Positions 42,315-51,625 of a DNA stretch of 64,000 bases are shown here, piece by piece. Where the stretch lies: the NCBI RefSeq assembly GCF_003946305.1, contig NZ_RHNS01000002.1:1-64000 (forward strand), read 5' to 3'. Both the position numbers and the translations under genes were made by a program. This stretch comes from Lacticaseibacillus porcinae (GTDB lineage: Bacteria; Bacillota; Bacilli; Lactobacillales; Lactobacillaceae). How positions within the stretch are numbered: the first letter of the stretch is position 1; the number at the start of each line of letters is the position of its first letter. The notes beneath the pieces are model-generated. The model was not told the origin of the DNA and made no database searches. It worked only from the letters and a program-made list of their open reading frames with translations.

Positions 42315-43373
42315 CTAATAACCGTAACCACTTGGTGCCGTGCCGCTGTCGTCGATTTTATCGGCTTGCACCAAAGGGACGGTGATCTTGCCACCAAGCG
42401 TGGACGTATAACTTTGGGTCCCTAAGCTCAACCCATAAAAGGTGATTTTGTCATCTTCCAAAATGCGCGTGCTGCGAATCTTTGGATCATACACCACCAA
42501 CACCACATTGTTGTAATTGCCATCGATCGCCACCCGCAAGTCAGTTTCTGAACTGCCTTCGACCACTTGAATGACTTTGCCTGTCAAATGCAACAACTTG
42601 CCCATATACGTGTCAGGGTCGCGCGCCAGCTGGTCGTAAGTGATACCAGTGTTGTATTTGTTGGCTTCGGCTTGCGCACTTGCCGCTTGAGCTTGAGAAG
42701 AAGCGACGACACTGTTTGAAGCGGAAATTGAGGCTGAAACTTCAGCTGCTTTAGAGGCACTGATGCTATCGGCTTCGGCTTTGCTTTCACTGGCAGCAGC
42801 CGATTCCGCAGCCGCTAAGCTTGAACTTTCAGAAATACTGTCGGCAACCGCTTGTTTGCTGGATGATGAGGCATATTTGCTTTCGCGATCAGGATCAGGC
42901 ATTACTGTAAAGTTTGCGGTTTTGTAACCATGGTTGTGAATCAGCTTGAGGTGCAGTTTTGCCGGTTCGTCAACTGCGGTGACCTCATATCGAACTGTGT
43001 CGTTTACATCTTGCAATTCATCGACTTCACCGTTTTGGCGAGTCGAATCCGTCAATTGGACGCGGTCGCCTGCTTTGACTGAGAGTTTTATGGCGTAAGT
43101 GTCATCATCATCGAAGTCTGCGGTAAAAGTTTTGCCATCTAGTGATAATTTACCGTTGTTGTTTAAAGGCTTTGACGAACTGCTGGTCGACTCTACTGAA
43201 TCCTTCGGTGTTGCTTGCGCCGATCCTGCTTGCCATAACCCGCCGATTGCCAACAGCGATAGGCCAACCATCGCTGGCCACAACTTATAAGGCCAGCGGT
43301 GGCGGTTTTGCAAAACACTCACCACACCGATGCCGGCGATTGCCAACACTGAAACTAAAATCCCTACTATCAT
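42315..43373 (-). CDS. Membrane-anchored protein with Ser/Ala linker and OB-fold-like C-terminus
   Basis: A 352-aa protein. Two N-terminal helices (IVGILVSVLAIAGIGVVSVL and LWPAMVGLSLLAIGGLW), an extracytoplasmic beta-rich domain (residues about 75-165), a Ser/Ala/Glu-rich helical linker (residues about 170-235) and a C-terminal OB-like domain (DQLARDPDTYMGKLLHLTGK; ITFYGLSLGTQSYTSTLGGK). The last part resembles domains found in lactococcal and lactobacillus surface lipoproteins. Function unknown; probably exposed outside the membrane. The ribosome binding site is an unusual G-run (GAGGGGGG) 7 nt before the ATG. Confidence 0.7.
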   Translation of the reverse strand: MIVGILVSVLAIAGIGVVSVLQNRHRWPYKLWPAMVGLSLLAIGGLWQAGSAQATPKDSVESTSSSSKPLNNNGKLSLDGKTFTADFDDDDTYAIKLSVKAGDRVQLTDSTRQNGEVDELQDVNDTVRYEVTAVDEPAKLHLKLIHNHGYKTANFTVMPDPDRESKYASSSSKQAVADSISESSSLAAAESAAASESKAEADSISASKAAEVSASISASNSVVASSQAQAASAQAEANKYNTGITYDQLARDPDTYMGKLLHLTGKVIQVVEGSSETDLRVAIDGNYNNVVLVVYDPKIRSTRILEDDKITFYGLSLGTQSYTSTLGGKITVPLVQADKIDDSGTAPSGYGY

Positions 43374-43500
43374 TTAAAATCCCCCCTCACTATATATATT
43401 TGCAAAAAAAGGGGCGTTTGATACAAGACACACAATTGAAATATTTAAAATGCCGTCAAATCAAGGTTGTCTGTAGGTGGACGTGGGCCAAGGTTTTCTT

Positions 43501-43549
43501 TATAATGGATAACGACCTCGCTTCGACTTTTTTAGCTCGAAGCGCTTTT
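43501..43549 (+). promoter_or_regulatory. prfC promoter and leader hairpin
   Basis: TATAAT (43501-43506) is the likely -10, with no clear -35. About 12 nt later comes a stem CGCTTCGA (43519-43526) / TCGAAGCG (43537-43544) followed by CTTTTC, a weak terminator-like structure within the 5' leader. Confidence 0.5.
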
Positions 43550-43588
43550 CGTGGGCTTTGACCCAAGTGACGTGTGAAAGGACATTTA

Positions 43589-45166
43589 ATGAAACCTCAA
43601 GCCTTAAAAGATGAAGTCGCCAAGCGGCGAACTTTTGCGATTATCTCTCACCCGGATGCCGGGAAAACAACGATCACCGAACAACTCCTGTTATTTGGGG
43701 GTGTCATTCGTGAAGCAGGGACTGTTAAAGCGAAGAAATCTGGACATTTTGCCAAGTCTGACTGGATGGCCATTGAAAAACAACGTGGGATCTCAGTCAC
43801 CAGTTCCGTGATGCAATTCGACTACGCTGGCCGACGCATCAACATTTTGGATACACCAGGGCACGAAGATTTCTCTGAAGATACTTACCGGACGTTGATG
43901 GCTGTTGATGCGGCAGTCATGGTCATCGACTCTGCTAAAGGGATCGAAGCCCAAACTAAGAAACTGTTCAAAGTTGTCAAAAAGCGCGGGATCCCGATTT
44001 TCACTTTCATGAACAAACTCGATCGTGATGGTCGCGAACCGTTGGATTTGATCGCTGAACTCGAAGACTTGCTTGGTATCGAAGGCTACGCGATGAACTG
44101 GCCAATGGGCATGGGCAAGGGCTTGATCGGCTTGTATGATCGCATGGCCAACCAAATCGAATTGTACCGTGAGAATGAAGCAGGCGAGAAGTTCTTACCT
44201 TTGAATGACGAAGGCAAACTCGATCCATCAGAGCCGATTTCAAACGAATCCACTTATCGCGATACCTTAGATGATATCGACTTGCTCAACGACGCCGGTA
44301 ACCAATATGATTTGAAAAAAATCATGGCCGGGGATCAAACCCCTGTCTTCTTCGGGTCTGCGTTGACAAACTTTGGGGTCGAAACCTTCTTGAAGCACTT
44401 CGTTGACATGGCGCCACAACCAGGTCCGCACAAAATGCAAGATGGCGACGAAGTGATGCCAACTGCCCCTGATTTCTCCGGCTTTGTGTTCAAGATCCAA
44501 GCCAACATGAACCCTAACCACCGTGATCGCATCGCCTTTGTCCGCATTGGCGCCGGCGAATTTGATCGCGGGATGGATGTTACCTTAGCTCGTACAGGGA
44601 AAACGATCCGCTTGAACAACGCGACAGAATTCATGTCAGATTCTCGTGAATCTGTGCAAACTGCCGTGGCAGGCGACATTGTTGGGTTGTATGATACCGG
44701 GAACTTCCAAATCGGCGACACCATTTACGCCGGTAAGCAAAAGCGCGAATATGAAGCTTTGCCACAGTTTACCCCAGAACTTTTCATGCGCGTCACCGCC
44801 AAAAACGTCATGAAGCAAAAGTCTTTCCACAAAGGGATGACCCAGCTGGTGCAAGAAGGGGCCGTGCAATTGTACCGGACGTATTCAACGAACGACTACA
44901 TTTTAGGTGCAGTCGGGCAGCTGCAATTTGAAGTGTTCAAATTCCGGATGCAAAATGAATACAACTCAGAAGTTGAAATGACCACCATCGGCTCTCGTGT
45001 CGCGCGGTGGATTGACCCTGAGCAACTCGATGAAAAAATGTCCAGCTCCCGTAACTTGTTGGTCAAAGATATTCACGACCAACCATTATTCTTGTTTGAA
45101 AACCAATACGCCTTGCGCTGGTTTGCCGACAAGTATCCAGATGTCACATTGACCGCTAAACTATAG
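43589..45166 (+). CDS. prfC: Peptide chain release factor 3
   Basis: A 525-aa translational GTPase that recycles RF1/RF2 from the ribosome. G1 [14 protein letters not shown], switch I around [21 protein letters not shown]3 [15 protein letters not shown]4 FMNKLDRD, plus the C-terminal RF3 domain ([20 protein letters not shown]). The start at 43589 has AAAGGA upstream and gives the family N-terminus. Followed 11 nt later by the SseB-like gene. Confidence 0.95.
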   Translation: MKPQALKDEVAKRRTFAIISHPDAGKTTITEQLLLFGGVIREAGTVKAKKSGHFAKSDWMAIEKQRGISVTSSVMQFDYAGRRINILDTPGHEDFSEDTYRTLMAVDAAVMVIDSAKGIEAQTKKLFKVVKKRGIPIFTFMNKLDRDGREPLDLIAELEDLLGIEGYAMNWPMGMGKGLIGLYDRMANQIELYRENEAGEKFLPLNDEGKLDPSEPISNESTYRDTLDDIDLLNDAGNQYDLKKIMAGDQTPVFFGSALTNFGVETFLKHFVDMAPQPGPHKMQDGDEVMPTAPDFSGFVFKIQANMNPNHRDRIAFVRIGAGEFDRGMDVTLARTGKTIRLNNATEFMSDSRESVQTAVAGDIVGLYDTGNFQIGDTIYAGKQKREYEALPQFTPELFMRVTAKNVMKQKSFHKGMTQLVQEGAVQLYRTYSTNDYILGAVGQLQFEVFKFRMQNEYNSEVEMTTIGSRVARWIDPEQLDEKMSSSRNLLVKDIHDQPLFLFENQYALRWFADKYPDVTLTAKL

Positions 45167-45177
45167 GAGGCGCCAAC

Positions 45178-46032
45178 ATGGGAATTTTCAATTTTGGTAA
45201 CAACGATGCCAACGACAATCAAAACGACGATCGCCAAATCGATCCTGCGCACCAAGTCGCCAACGATGATCTATTAGGGTTGTGGCGTTCCGTCACCTTA
45301 GATCAATCACAAGAAAACATGTCCGCCTTTTTGGAAAACTTAGTCGAACAAGCCAACTTGATCACCTTTGCATTAAGCGATGACAACGTGCCAACGACGG
45401 CAGACGGTCACTTAAACTTCGACGAACCCATGGAGATCTCTTTCCCGTTACTCACAGGTGAAGATGAAAAAACTTTCCATCCTTTCTTCACTGATTGGCA
45501 AGCAGCCCAAACCTTGCTTGATCAATGGGCAGAAGGCGGCAACCAAGCAACTGTCGACAAATGCCATCCAGTGGTGATCAACTTTCTTGAAATGGTGAAC
45601 TTGATCTCTTCAAACGACGACGTGCAAGGGGCAGTCATCAATCCGTTTGAAGACAACATCACCTTAGATCGCGATTCCTTGATCGACCTTGGCAAACAAG
45701 CCCAAGCCCGTCACGATCAAACTGATCAACCTGTCCACATTGGCGACGGTCAAAAAGCGCCTGAAGGTTTGTTAGAATCGTTAGCCGATAAGTTTGCTAG
45801 CGATGATCTGGTATCTAAAGCCTGGATCAAGACCTTGACCATCGGCGAACAACAATCCTTCTTCTTGATCTTAGACATGCAAGTGCTCGATGATTACAGC
45901 GAATACTTTGATCAATTGACGGTGATCGCCAACGAATATTTGGCCGATTCAGAACTTGGCATGACCATCGCGCCTTACTCTGATGAAATTGCCGAAGCCG
46001 TTGAAGGTTCCGTGCCATTCTTTGCGAAATAA
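45178..46032 (+). CDS. SseB-family protein
   Basis: A 284-aa acidic soluble protein. The N-terminal half (QANLITFALSDDNVPTTADG; EISFPLLTGEDEKTFHPFFT DW) matches the SseB N-terminal domain, and the second half (WIKTLTIGEQQSFFLILDMQ; LADSELGMTIAPYSDEI) the SseB C-terminal domain. SseB was named for enhanced serine sensitivity in E. coli; its biochemical role is unknown. Probably co-transcribed with prfC. GGAGG precedes the ATG. Confidence 0.78.
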   Translation: MGIFNFGNNDANDNQNDDRQIDPAHQVANDDLLGLWRSVTLDQSQENMSAFLENLVEQANLITFALSDDNVPTTADGHLNFDEPMEISFPLLTGEDEKTFHPFFTDWQAAQTLLDQWAEGGNQATVDKCHPVVINFLEMVNLISSNDDVQGAVINPFEDNITLDRDSLIDLGKQAQARHDQTDQPVHIGDGQKAPEGLLESLADKFASDDLVSKAWIKTLTIGEQQSFFLILDMQVLDDYSEYFDQLTVIANEYLADSELGMTIAPYSDEIAEAVEGSVPFFAK

Positions 46033-46059
46033 AGTTTGTGCTTATTCTTTGCAACCATT

Positions 46060-46097
46060 AAAAAGCCATCTAGACGGCGGTCTAGGTGGCTTTTTTT
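46060..46097 (+). terminator. Terminator of prfC-sseB operon
   Basis: Stem AGCCATCTAG / CTAGGTGGCT (one G-U) followed by a seven-T run. Confidence 0.85.
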
Positions 46098-46147
46098 AAT
46101 ATCGCTTTGTGGTTCAAGACACCGTAACGAGATAACAGACCAAAAAA

Positions 46148-46176
46148 TTGACCCAAATTAACTTTCTTGCTATATT
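46148..46176 (+). promoter_or_regulatory. higBA-type promoter
   Basis: TTGACC (46148-46153), a 17-bp spacer and TATATT (46171-46176). Antitoxin-mediated autoregulation is expected for this class, but no clear palindrome is seen. Confidence 0.75.
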
Positions 46177-46211
46177 TGAATAGTAGCCGCCTTGCATCTA
46201 GGAGAAGCGCG

Positions 46212-46583
46212 ATGTATGAAATTGATTTTTTTGAAGACGCAGATGGTTTTAGTGAGATACAAGACTTTATTGAACGTTTAGATGCTAGCAATCAAGTTAA
46301 CGATCAAGCATTGCTCAAAAAGATTTATCATGAATTCGACTTGCTATCCATGCTTGGTCCGCAACTGCGTAGTCCTCATTCAAAATTCTTACGTGGATAT
46401 GCATATCCCATCATGGAACTGCGGCCGCAACCAGAAAGAATTTTTTACGTGGCATGGCAAGATCATCGCTATATTTTGCTCCATCACTATACAAAGAAGA
46501 AAAATCGCACTGATCCTCGTCAAGTCGCCAAAGCTTTGGCAAATTTAGAGGATTGGCTAAAACGAAAGGGTGAAATGAAATGA
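46212..46583 (+). CDS. Type II toxin, RelE/HigB (phage Gp49-like) family
   Basis: A 123-aa basic protein. MYEIDFFEDADGFSEIQDFI, LGPQLRSPHSKFLRGYAYPI MELRPQ and RIFYVAWQDHRYILLHHYTK KKNRTDPRQV match the Gp49/HigB-type ribosome-dependent mRNA interferase fold, with conserved Lys/Arg/Tyr residues. AGGAG lies upstream of the ATG at 46212. Toxin before antitoxin, with an ATGA overlap, is the HigBA order. Confidence 0.85.
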   Translation: MYEIDFFEDADGFSEIQDFIERLDASNQVNDQALLKKIYHEFDLLSMLGPQLRSPHSKFLRGYAYPIMELRPQPERIFYVAWQDHRYILLHHYTKKKNRTDPRQVAKALANLEDWLKRKGEMK

Positions 46584-46840
46584 CAACGTGGCGTAAAGTT
46601 CGCAACACGATCACCAGTATTCCGGAAAGTGAATTAGCGGTGATCAATACGCTTTCTCAACTTGAGGCGACGCGCATTCACCGCGGAATTTCGCAAAAAG
46701 ATTTTGCTGAGATGATCGGAATGAAACAACCGCAGCTGGCCAAGTTAGAACGGCTTGATTCCGTGCCAACCTTAGCGACCCTCGAGCGATATGCAGCTGG
46801 CCTGGGGTTAAAAATATCGTTATCGATCACTTCGATTTGA
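46580..46840 (+). CDS. HigA-type XRE-family antitoxin
   Basis: An 86-aa helix-turn-helix protein (TRIHRGISQKDFAEMIGMKQ PQLAKLERLDSVPTLATLER). It should neutralise the upstream toxin and repress the shared promoter. Its ATG overlaps the toxin stop by 4 nt, ensuring coupled synthesis. No other mobile genes are present around the pair. Confidence 0.87.
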   Translation: MTTWRKVRNTITSIPESELAVINTLSQLEATRIHRGISQKDFAEMIGMKQPQLAKLERLDSVPTLATLERYAAGLGLKISLSITSI

Positions 46841-47004
46841 GATTATCCAAAAGAAGCAAGTCAAGTGCTTGGTGTTTTACGTGTGAAATAATTGGTTAGA
46901 CCAATATAACGAATATAAGTCTATATTGCTTATTTTTAGGATAAAAGTTAACTGTTACGATACCAAACATTTACAATTTAATGCTGGTGTTTTGTTACTA
47001 GCGG

Positions 47005-47013
47005 TGTTATTCT
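47005..47013 (+). promoter_or_regulatory. Extended -10 promoter of structured RNA copy B
   Basis: TGTTATTCT (TGn plus TATTCT) lies 12 nt before the point where homology with RNA copy A begins. No consensus -35 at 17 bp (TGGTGT), unlike copy A. Confidence 0.55.
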
Positions 47014-47019
47014 GATAGC

Positions 47020-47424
47020 GTTAACAAGGAGGAGTGGGTGACTGAGCGCAGGTCACTCGTATCACTTCGCGACGGGAGGAAGAGCCCGCTAAACTATGAA
47101 GACCACCCGCAGCATCTGGGTTTAACTGTCGAGCTCTGCTGGATCTTCAGTTTCAAAGTGCCGGCTGAGAAGGGTCCCCTTTGGTGGACTCAAAACAGAT
47201 TCCGACGGGTGCAACATCCTCGCGGTGACGTGGGAAGCAAGGCGACGTCTGTTTGCGAACGGCAGTGCAAAGCCTATTAGCGACTAACGTGGTTGAGGCC
47301 TAAGAAGCCAAGGCCCGCAGCAACGTCCTTGATCGTAGTGGTTACAGCATGAATGAACGTAATTGAATCGGCTAGAAGCCGCAGATCCACGAAGCAGAAT
47401 ACTGTTTCGTGGATTTGTTGTGCC
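47020..47424 (+). ncRNA. Structured RNA of about 400 nt, copy B; family not recognised
   Basis: Homologous over its length to 13935-14336 but clearly diverged. Paired changes keep helices: GAAGA (47098-47102) / TCTTC (47144-47148) for GGAGA / TCTCC, and CTCGC-GGTGAC-GTGGG (47219-47234) for CTCAC-GGTGAC-GTGAG. Loops and single-stranded blocks such as GCAAGGCGACGTCTGTTTGC are identical. It ends in the same hairpin (47385-47414, ATCCACGAA / TTCGTGGAT) and TTGTTGTGC tail. It lies between the toxin-antitoxin pair and a converging gene and contains no frame with a ribosome binding site. Confidence 0.8.
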
Positions 47425-47525
47425 TTGAGATCTTTACGGAGTTCTCGAGACTCGTTTGCATTAATCTGTTTCATTTCGCGAATTTGAGCGTGAATTTTAC
47501 GCAGAAGTTCATCACATTAAATAAC

Positions 47526-47552
47526 AAAAAAAGACGCTTTTCAGCGTCTTTT
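47526..47552 (-). terminator. Terminator of the DUF1827/MucBP-like operon
   Basis: Stem AAAGACGC / GCGTCTTT with an A-run on the left that reads as U on the minus strand. Confidence 0.85.
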
Positions 47553-48642
47553 ACTCGCGCACGCCACCCCATGAACTGCTGGAACGGCGGGCGCGCTTAG
47601 TTTTAATGAAGGTGGATAACACATAAGTATCATCGGCAAGGCGATACCAACGAGAGTGATTATCGAGATCAGCGATCGCCGTAATCGTTACTGCATCACC
47701 TTCGGCTAAACGATTGACACACATTTTACCAAATGGGGCTTGCCACAAGGTCGCGTCAGCGATACAGATGCCGTGAATCGTCGTGGCGACTTCATTACTA
47801 GCAAACAACGTGTGCGGCAATTCAAGTGGTGTCGGGTCTGGCAAGAAGGGATTATCAGATTGGCCGACGGTATCATCAGCGGTGATCCACTGCGAACCGC
47901 CAACGTTCAGCCACACAGTTTGCGTGTTTGTATCGCGCATCAACGCATACACGCGCCAGAACGTGTTTGCCGGCAGTGCATCACGCAATGGGGCACCAGC
48001 CAGTGGCATCGGGTAGGCGAGCTTTGAAGTTTTCAGTTGAATATAAGCATCTTCAGGATTTTTCCCACGTTCTAACGGCGATAAGTTGTAATCAAAGCGT
48101 AGGCGTTGCGATGCCGCAGAGAACGTGCCAGATTGTTTGGTGTCGCCGACCACATGATCGACAAATTCTTCAAGCGGTGTGGCCACGAAGTTTTCATTGA
48201 CGACACCTGATAACATTTCTGGCACTTGCAACAAATGCCCGTTTTGATCGCGGTGATACACCATTACTGGGGCAGCGACGCGCGGGGAATAAGTGCATAA
48301 AATAATTTGTGAGGTTTCCGGGAAGACTTGGGTGAAGCCGCTGATGGCGGTCAACACAAAGCCTGGTACCACTGCCCAAGTGATCGGCAACCGTTCACCT
48401 GGATGGCCGACTAAATCATCAGGTTGGTGAAGCATGGTGTGGTCAGCGGCGTTTTGATAATAGACCCGAACATGCACACGCGAATCAGCCACGCCGGTTG
48501 CTGGTGGCAGCGGGGTGGCTGAAGGTTTCGGTTCAGATGGCGAAGCAGACTTTTCAACGACAGGCCGTTTGAACGTCTGGGTCGTGGGGCGTGGCGTCGG
48601 TTTTGGCCGGATCCATGCTTTAATGCGAGACAAAAGACTCAT
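47551..48642 (-). CDS. MucBP-like-repeat protein without a signal peptide
   Basis: A 363-aa protein. A basic Pro/Thr-rich N-terminus (MSLLSRIKAWIRPKPTPRPT) with no hydrophobic segment, then two MucBP-like beta modules (VHVRVYYQNAADHTMLHQPD to TSQIILCTY; VMVYHRDQNGHLLQVPEMLS to RLRFDYN) and a C-terminal pair of SH3b-like units (ALMRDTNTQTVWLNVGGSQW; ADLDNHSRWYRLADDTYVLS). MucBP domains are normally extracellular; here no export or anchor signal is visible, so location is puzzling. It follows the DUF1827 gene by 17 nt in one operon. Function unknown. Confidence 0.65.
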   Translation of the reverse strand: MSLLSRIKAWIRPKPTPRPTTQTFKRPVVEKSASPSEPKPSATPLPPATGVADSRVHVRVYYQNAADHTMLHQPDDLVGHPGERLPITWAVVPGFVLTAISGFTQVFPETSQIILCTYSPRVAAPVMVYHRDQNGHLLQVPEMLSGVVNENFVATPLEEFVDHVVGDTKQSGTFSAASQRLRFDYNLSPLERGKNPEDAYIQLKTSKLAYPMPLAGAPLRDALPANTFWRVYALMRDTNTQTVWLNVGGSQWITADDTVGQSDNPFLPDPTPLELPHTLFASNEVATTIHGICIADATLWQAPFGKMCVNRLAEGDAVTITAIADLDNHSRWYRLADDTYVLSTFIKTKRARRSSSSWGGVRE

Positions 48643-48659
48643 AGGCTGCTCCGATTGCT

Positions 48660-48956
48660 TTACGATTCACTCGCGCGGGCTTGTGAATTCAAGCTGATTT
48701 CCGCAAGTTTTGGCCCACGGACGACATCGACGTCTTTGAGGCCGATCCCGCATAGTTTCTCCAAGGTGAAAGCCAGCTCAGCATCTTGCACATTCCGCGA
48801 TTCGTTGGTAAACAAGAGCTCGTCATGAGTCGCCGCTTGGGTGTAAACCACAGTGGTGCTCCCAAGTGAGTAAACTTTCACGAATTGCGTATCGGTGTGC
48901 GCCAACTGCTGAGCAACCAAGTGGGGGTAGCTATTGGTAATATCGATCAACCGCAT
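48660..48956 (-). CDS. DUF1827 family protein
   Basis: A 98-aa protein: MRLIDITNSYPHLVAQQLAH, FVKVYSLGSTTVVYTQAATH and LCGIGLKDVDVVRGPKLAEI match DUF1827, a small family restricted to lactobacilli and relatives with no known function. The start at 48956 gives the family N-terminus; a 16-codon extension is rejected. AAAGGA lies upstream. Confidence 0.85.
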   Translation of the reverse strand: MRLIDITNSYPHLVAQQLAHTDTQFVKVYSLGSTTVVYTQAATHDELLFTNESRNVQDAELAFTLEKLCGIGLKDVDVVRGPKLAEISLNSQARASES

Positions 48957-49220
48957 AATCAAACACGTCCTTTCAAAACAAACTGTTCTGGTGCCTACTT
49001 CCATTATAAGTTAAGCGGCTTCAAACTGCTAGAGACAAGCGGCAGTTCGTAATGATTTCCAGTACAAAAGTTCACAAATTTTTTCGGCAAAATGTCGATA
49101 ACCGTTGTTAGGTGGGAACAAATATCTGTCGACGCTGATGATTTTTGTCGTTACCATCATGAGCGTCAGACGCACGTGAGACGTTCTAAATCGTTCCGAG
49201 CTAGAGATTCGAAAGGTGGC

Positions 49221-49260
49221 AGTCATTTGAAATTGAGCCAGTTGGCGTCTCAATTTCAAT
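49221..49260. repeat. Short inverted repeat resembling the 189-bp element ends
   Basis: TTGAAATTGAG / CTCAATTTCAA form an 11-bp perfect inverted repeat, and the left part AGTCATTTGAAATTGAGCC resembles the AGTGATTTGAAATTGGGAC ends of the 189-bp repeats. It could be a collapsed remnant of such an element. The rest of 48957-49270 holds no gene I can support. Confidence 0.4.
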
Positions 49261-49270
49261 TCGCCACACT

Positions 49271-49300
49271 AAAAAAGCCAAGGCACACGGCCTTGGCTTT
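49271..49300 (-). terminator. Terminator of clpE
   Basis: Stem AAAGCCAAGGC / GCCTTGGCTTT with an A-run on the left giving U on the minus strand. Confidence 0.9.
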
Positions 49301-49313
49301 CAGGTGACACAGG

Positions 49314-51506
49314 TTATTCAGCTTTTTCGGAAATGGCGATTTCACCATTAGCGATGCGGGCTTCAAGATTCGTTGCCGCTGGATGGTCGAGATAGAAGTC
49401 AGCCACACGGTCTTCGATTTGTTCTTGGATCACACGACGTAATGGACGGGCGCCCATGGCTGGATCAAAACCTAAGGTGACCAGCTTTTCCTTGACTGGA
49501 TCAGTGACATGGATGGTCAACCCTTGGTCATGGATGTTCGCATTGGTATCAGCGATCATCAAACCAACGATCTGCATCAAGTCTTGCTTATCCAAAGCTT
49601 TGAATTCAACGATATCATCAAAGCGGTTCAAGAATTCTGGCTTGAAGTAGTTGCCTAGTTGGCCAAGCACTGAATGGGTGGTGCCATGCATGCTGGCGCC
49701 AAAGCCGACGTTCGCTTCTGCATCAGTCGACCCAGCGTTAGAGGTCATGATGATGATCGTATCCTTAAACGATACCGTGCGGCCTTGAGAGTCAGTCAAG
49801 CGCCCATCATCTAAGATCTGCAAGAACATGTTCATGACATCAGGGTGCGCTTTTTCGACTTCGTCTAACAAAATCAGACTGTAAGGGTTGCGGCGTACTT
49901 GTTCAGTCAATTGACCAGCTTCTTCATAGCCGACATAGCCAGGAGGCGAACCGATGAGCTTGGACACGGAGAATTTCTCCATGTACTCAGACATATCAAA
50001 GCGGATCATCGCTTCTTGAGAGCCGAACAACTCTTTGGCTAATTGCTTGGCAAGCTCCGTTTTCCCAACGCCGGTAGGGCCGACGAATAAGAAACTACCG
50101 ATTGGACGACCGGTTTTGTTGAAGCCGATGCGGTTGCGGCGAATGGCACGGGCCACTTTGTCAACGGCGTTGTCTTGGCCGATGACATGGGCTTTGAGAT
50201 CAGGTGCCAAAGTCTGCAGCTGTTGTTGCTCTTGTTGCTTGAGTTCACCGACTGGAATATGCGTCTTTTGTTCGACGATTTGTTCCATGTCTTTTTCGGT
50301 GACAGTTGGGGTATCTTCATCAGACACTCCAGCTTGATCTTTTTGCATTTTTTCAAGCTTGTTGACTTGGTCGCGATAAAAGGCGGCTTTTTCATAGTCT
50401 TCTTGCTTCAACGCAGCTTGTTTTTGACTTTCTGCATCGGCGATCTTCTTCTTTAAGGCGTTAGGGTCAACGACTTTAATGGTCAAGTTCTTCTTAGAAC
50501 CTGATTCATCAAGTAAGTCGATGGCTTTATCGGGTAAGTAGCGATCTTGGATGTAGCGGTTAGATAAGCTGACAGCGGCTTTAATGGCAGCGTCAGTATA
50601 TTTGACATGGTGAAAGTCTTCGTAGCGCTTTTGAATGCCTTTAAGGATCTCTTCAGTTTCTTCGACACTTGGTTCGTCGACAGTGACGGGTTGCAAGCGC
50701 CGAGCAAGTGCGGCATCTTTTTCGATTTGACGATATTCATTGTTGGTTGTCGCACCAACTAATTGCAGTTCGCCGCGGGCAAGGGCAGGCTTTAACACGT
50801 TGCCGGCGTCCATACCGCCTTCAGCGTTACCAGCGCCGACGATTTCGTGAATTTCATCAATGAACAAAATGGTGTTGTCAGATTTCTTCAATTCATCTAA
50901 CAGCTGTTGCATCCGTTGTTCAAATTGACCACGAATGCCAGTTCCTTGTACTAACGATACGACGTCAAGTTGAATGACCTGGCAATCTTGCAATTTGGTT
51001 GGCACATCACCATTGGCAATTTTAAGGGCTAAGCCTTCGACGACGGCAGTTTTACCGACGCCGGCTTCACCGATCAAAACCGGGTTGTTCTTCGTCCGGC
51101 GGTTTAAGATCTCGATCACGCGGGCGATTTCACCATCGCGGCCGATCACAGGGTCGATTTCACCGTTTTTAGCCTTTTGGGTCAAGTTGACGCCAAATTG
51201 ACCGAGGACGGAATTCCCATTGCCACGACGGTTGTTGCCGCCGCCACCGTTTTGACCACTTTGAGTGGGTGGGGTTTGCGGTTGTTGTGGATTTTGATCC
51301 ATGCCTTGGCTCATGGCCTTGAAAATGTCATCGAGGCCGTTGAAGCCGAAGGGATCGTTTGCGTTGGTTGGTTGCATTTGGCCTCCTGCTTGTTGCTTCA
51401 ACTGTTGGTAGCAATTCTGACACAAGTTGATCTCTTGTTTCGTCCCATTGACGCTGGTGTACAAGTGGATCGTTGCGGGGTTTTGATGACAGTTCTCACA
51501 AAGCAT
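49314..51506 (-). CDS. clpE: ClpE, ATP-dependent Clp protease ATPase with N-terminal zinc finger
   Basis: A 730-aa Hsp100 protein. Zinc finger [10 protein letters not shown]...[11 protein letters not shown] (two CxxC), a Gly/Gln/Asn-rich linker, AAA-1 with [13 protein letters not shown] and [13 protein letters not shown], a UVR-type coiled region ([20 protein letters not shown]), AAA-2 with [16 protein letters not shown] and [13 protein letters not shown], and a ClpB-D2-type C-terminus. It unfolds substrates for ClpP under stress. Both a CtsR box and a CIRCE-like element overlie its promoter. AAAGGTAG precedes the ATG. Confidence 0.96.
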   Translation of the reverse strand: MLCENCHQNPATIHLYTSVNGTKQEINLCQNCYQQLKQQAGGQMQPTNANDPFGFNGLDDIFKAMSQGMDQNPQQPQTPPTQSGQNGGGGNNRRGNGNSVLGQFGVNLTQKAKNGEIDPVIGRDGEIARVIEILNRRTKNNPVLIGEAGVGKTAVVEGLALKIANGDVPTKLQDCQVIQLDVVSLVQGTGIRGQFEQRMQQLLDELKKSDNTILFIDEIHEIVGAGNAEGGMDAGNVLKPALARGELQLVGATTNNEYRQIEKDAALARRLQPVTVDEPSVEETEEILKGIQKRYEDFHHVKYTDAAIKAAVSLSNRYIQDRYLPDKAIDLLDESGSKKNLTIKVVDPNALKKKIADAESQKQAALKQEDYEKAAFYRDQVNKLEKMQKDQAGVSDEDTPTVTEKDMEQIVEQKTHIPVGELKQQEQQQLQTLAPDLKAHVIGQDNAVDKVARAIRRNRIGFNKTGRPIGSFLFVGPTGVGKTELAKQLAKELFGSQEAMIRFDMSEYMEKFSVSKLIGSPPGYVGYEEAGQLTEQVRRNPYSLILLDEVEKAHPDVMNMFLQILDDGRLTDSQGRTVSFKDTIIIMTSNAGSTDAEANVGFGASMHGTTHSVLGQLGNYFKPEFLNRFDDIVEFKALDKQDLMQIVGLMIADTNANIHDQGLTIHVTDPVKEKLVTLGFDPAMGARPLRRVIQEQIEDRVADFYLDHPAATNLEARIANGEIAISEKAE

Positions 51507-51549
51507 TTCGTCACTACCTTTCTATATAAGCTCGTCGATTGAAAGTCGC

Positions 51550-51566
51550 ATTGACCTTCATTGACC
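51550..51566 (-). promoter_or_regulatory. CtsR operator of clpE
   Basis: On the minus strand GGTCAATGAAGGTCAAT is the tandem CtsR heptad repeat (GGTCAAA-NAN-GGTCAAA) with only terminal deviations. It covers the expected transcription start. Confidence 0.88.
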
Positions 51567-51573
51567 AAAGCCC

Positions 51574-51601
51574 AGTATACACGCTTATTTTTGAAAAGCA
51601 A
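51574..51601 (-). promoter_or_regulatory. clpE promoter
   Basis: Minus-strand TTGCTT (51601-51596), a 16-bp spacer and TATACT (51579-51574). Confidence 0.78.
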
Positions 51602-51625
51602 GCACTCTAATACCGAGAGTGCTAA
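51599..51625. promoter_or_regulatory. CIRCE-like (HrcA) element at clpE
   Basis: AGCACTC (51601-51607), nine bases, then GAGTGCTAA (51617-51625). This matches TTAGCACTC-N9-GAGTGCTAA except for the first two bases. It overlaps the clpE -35, so HrcA could add to CtsR repression. It also lies about 100 bp upstream of the divergent small ORF. Confidence 0.75.

Noticed and set aside
46167-46211. Longer N-terminus for the HigB-type toxin
   Set aside because: The extension overlaps the -10 hexamer; the ATG at 46212 has AGGAG and the family N-terminus.
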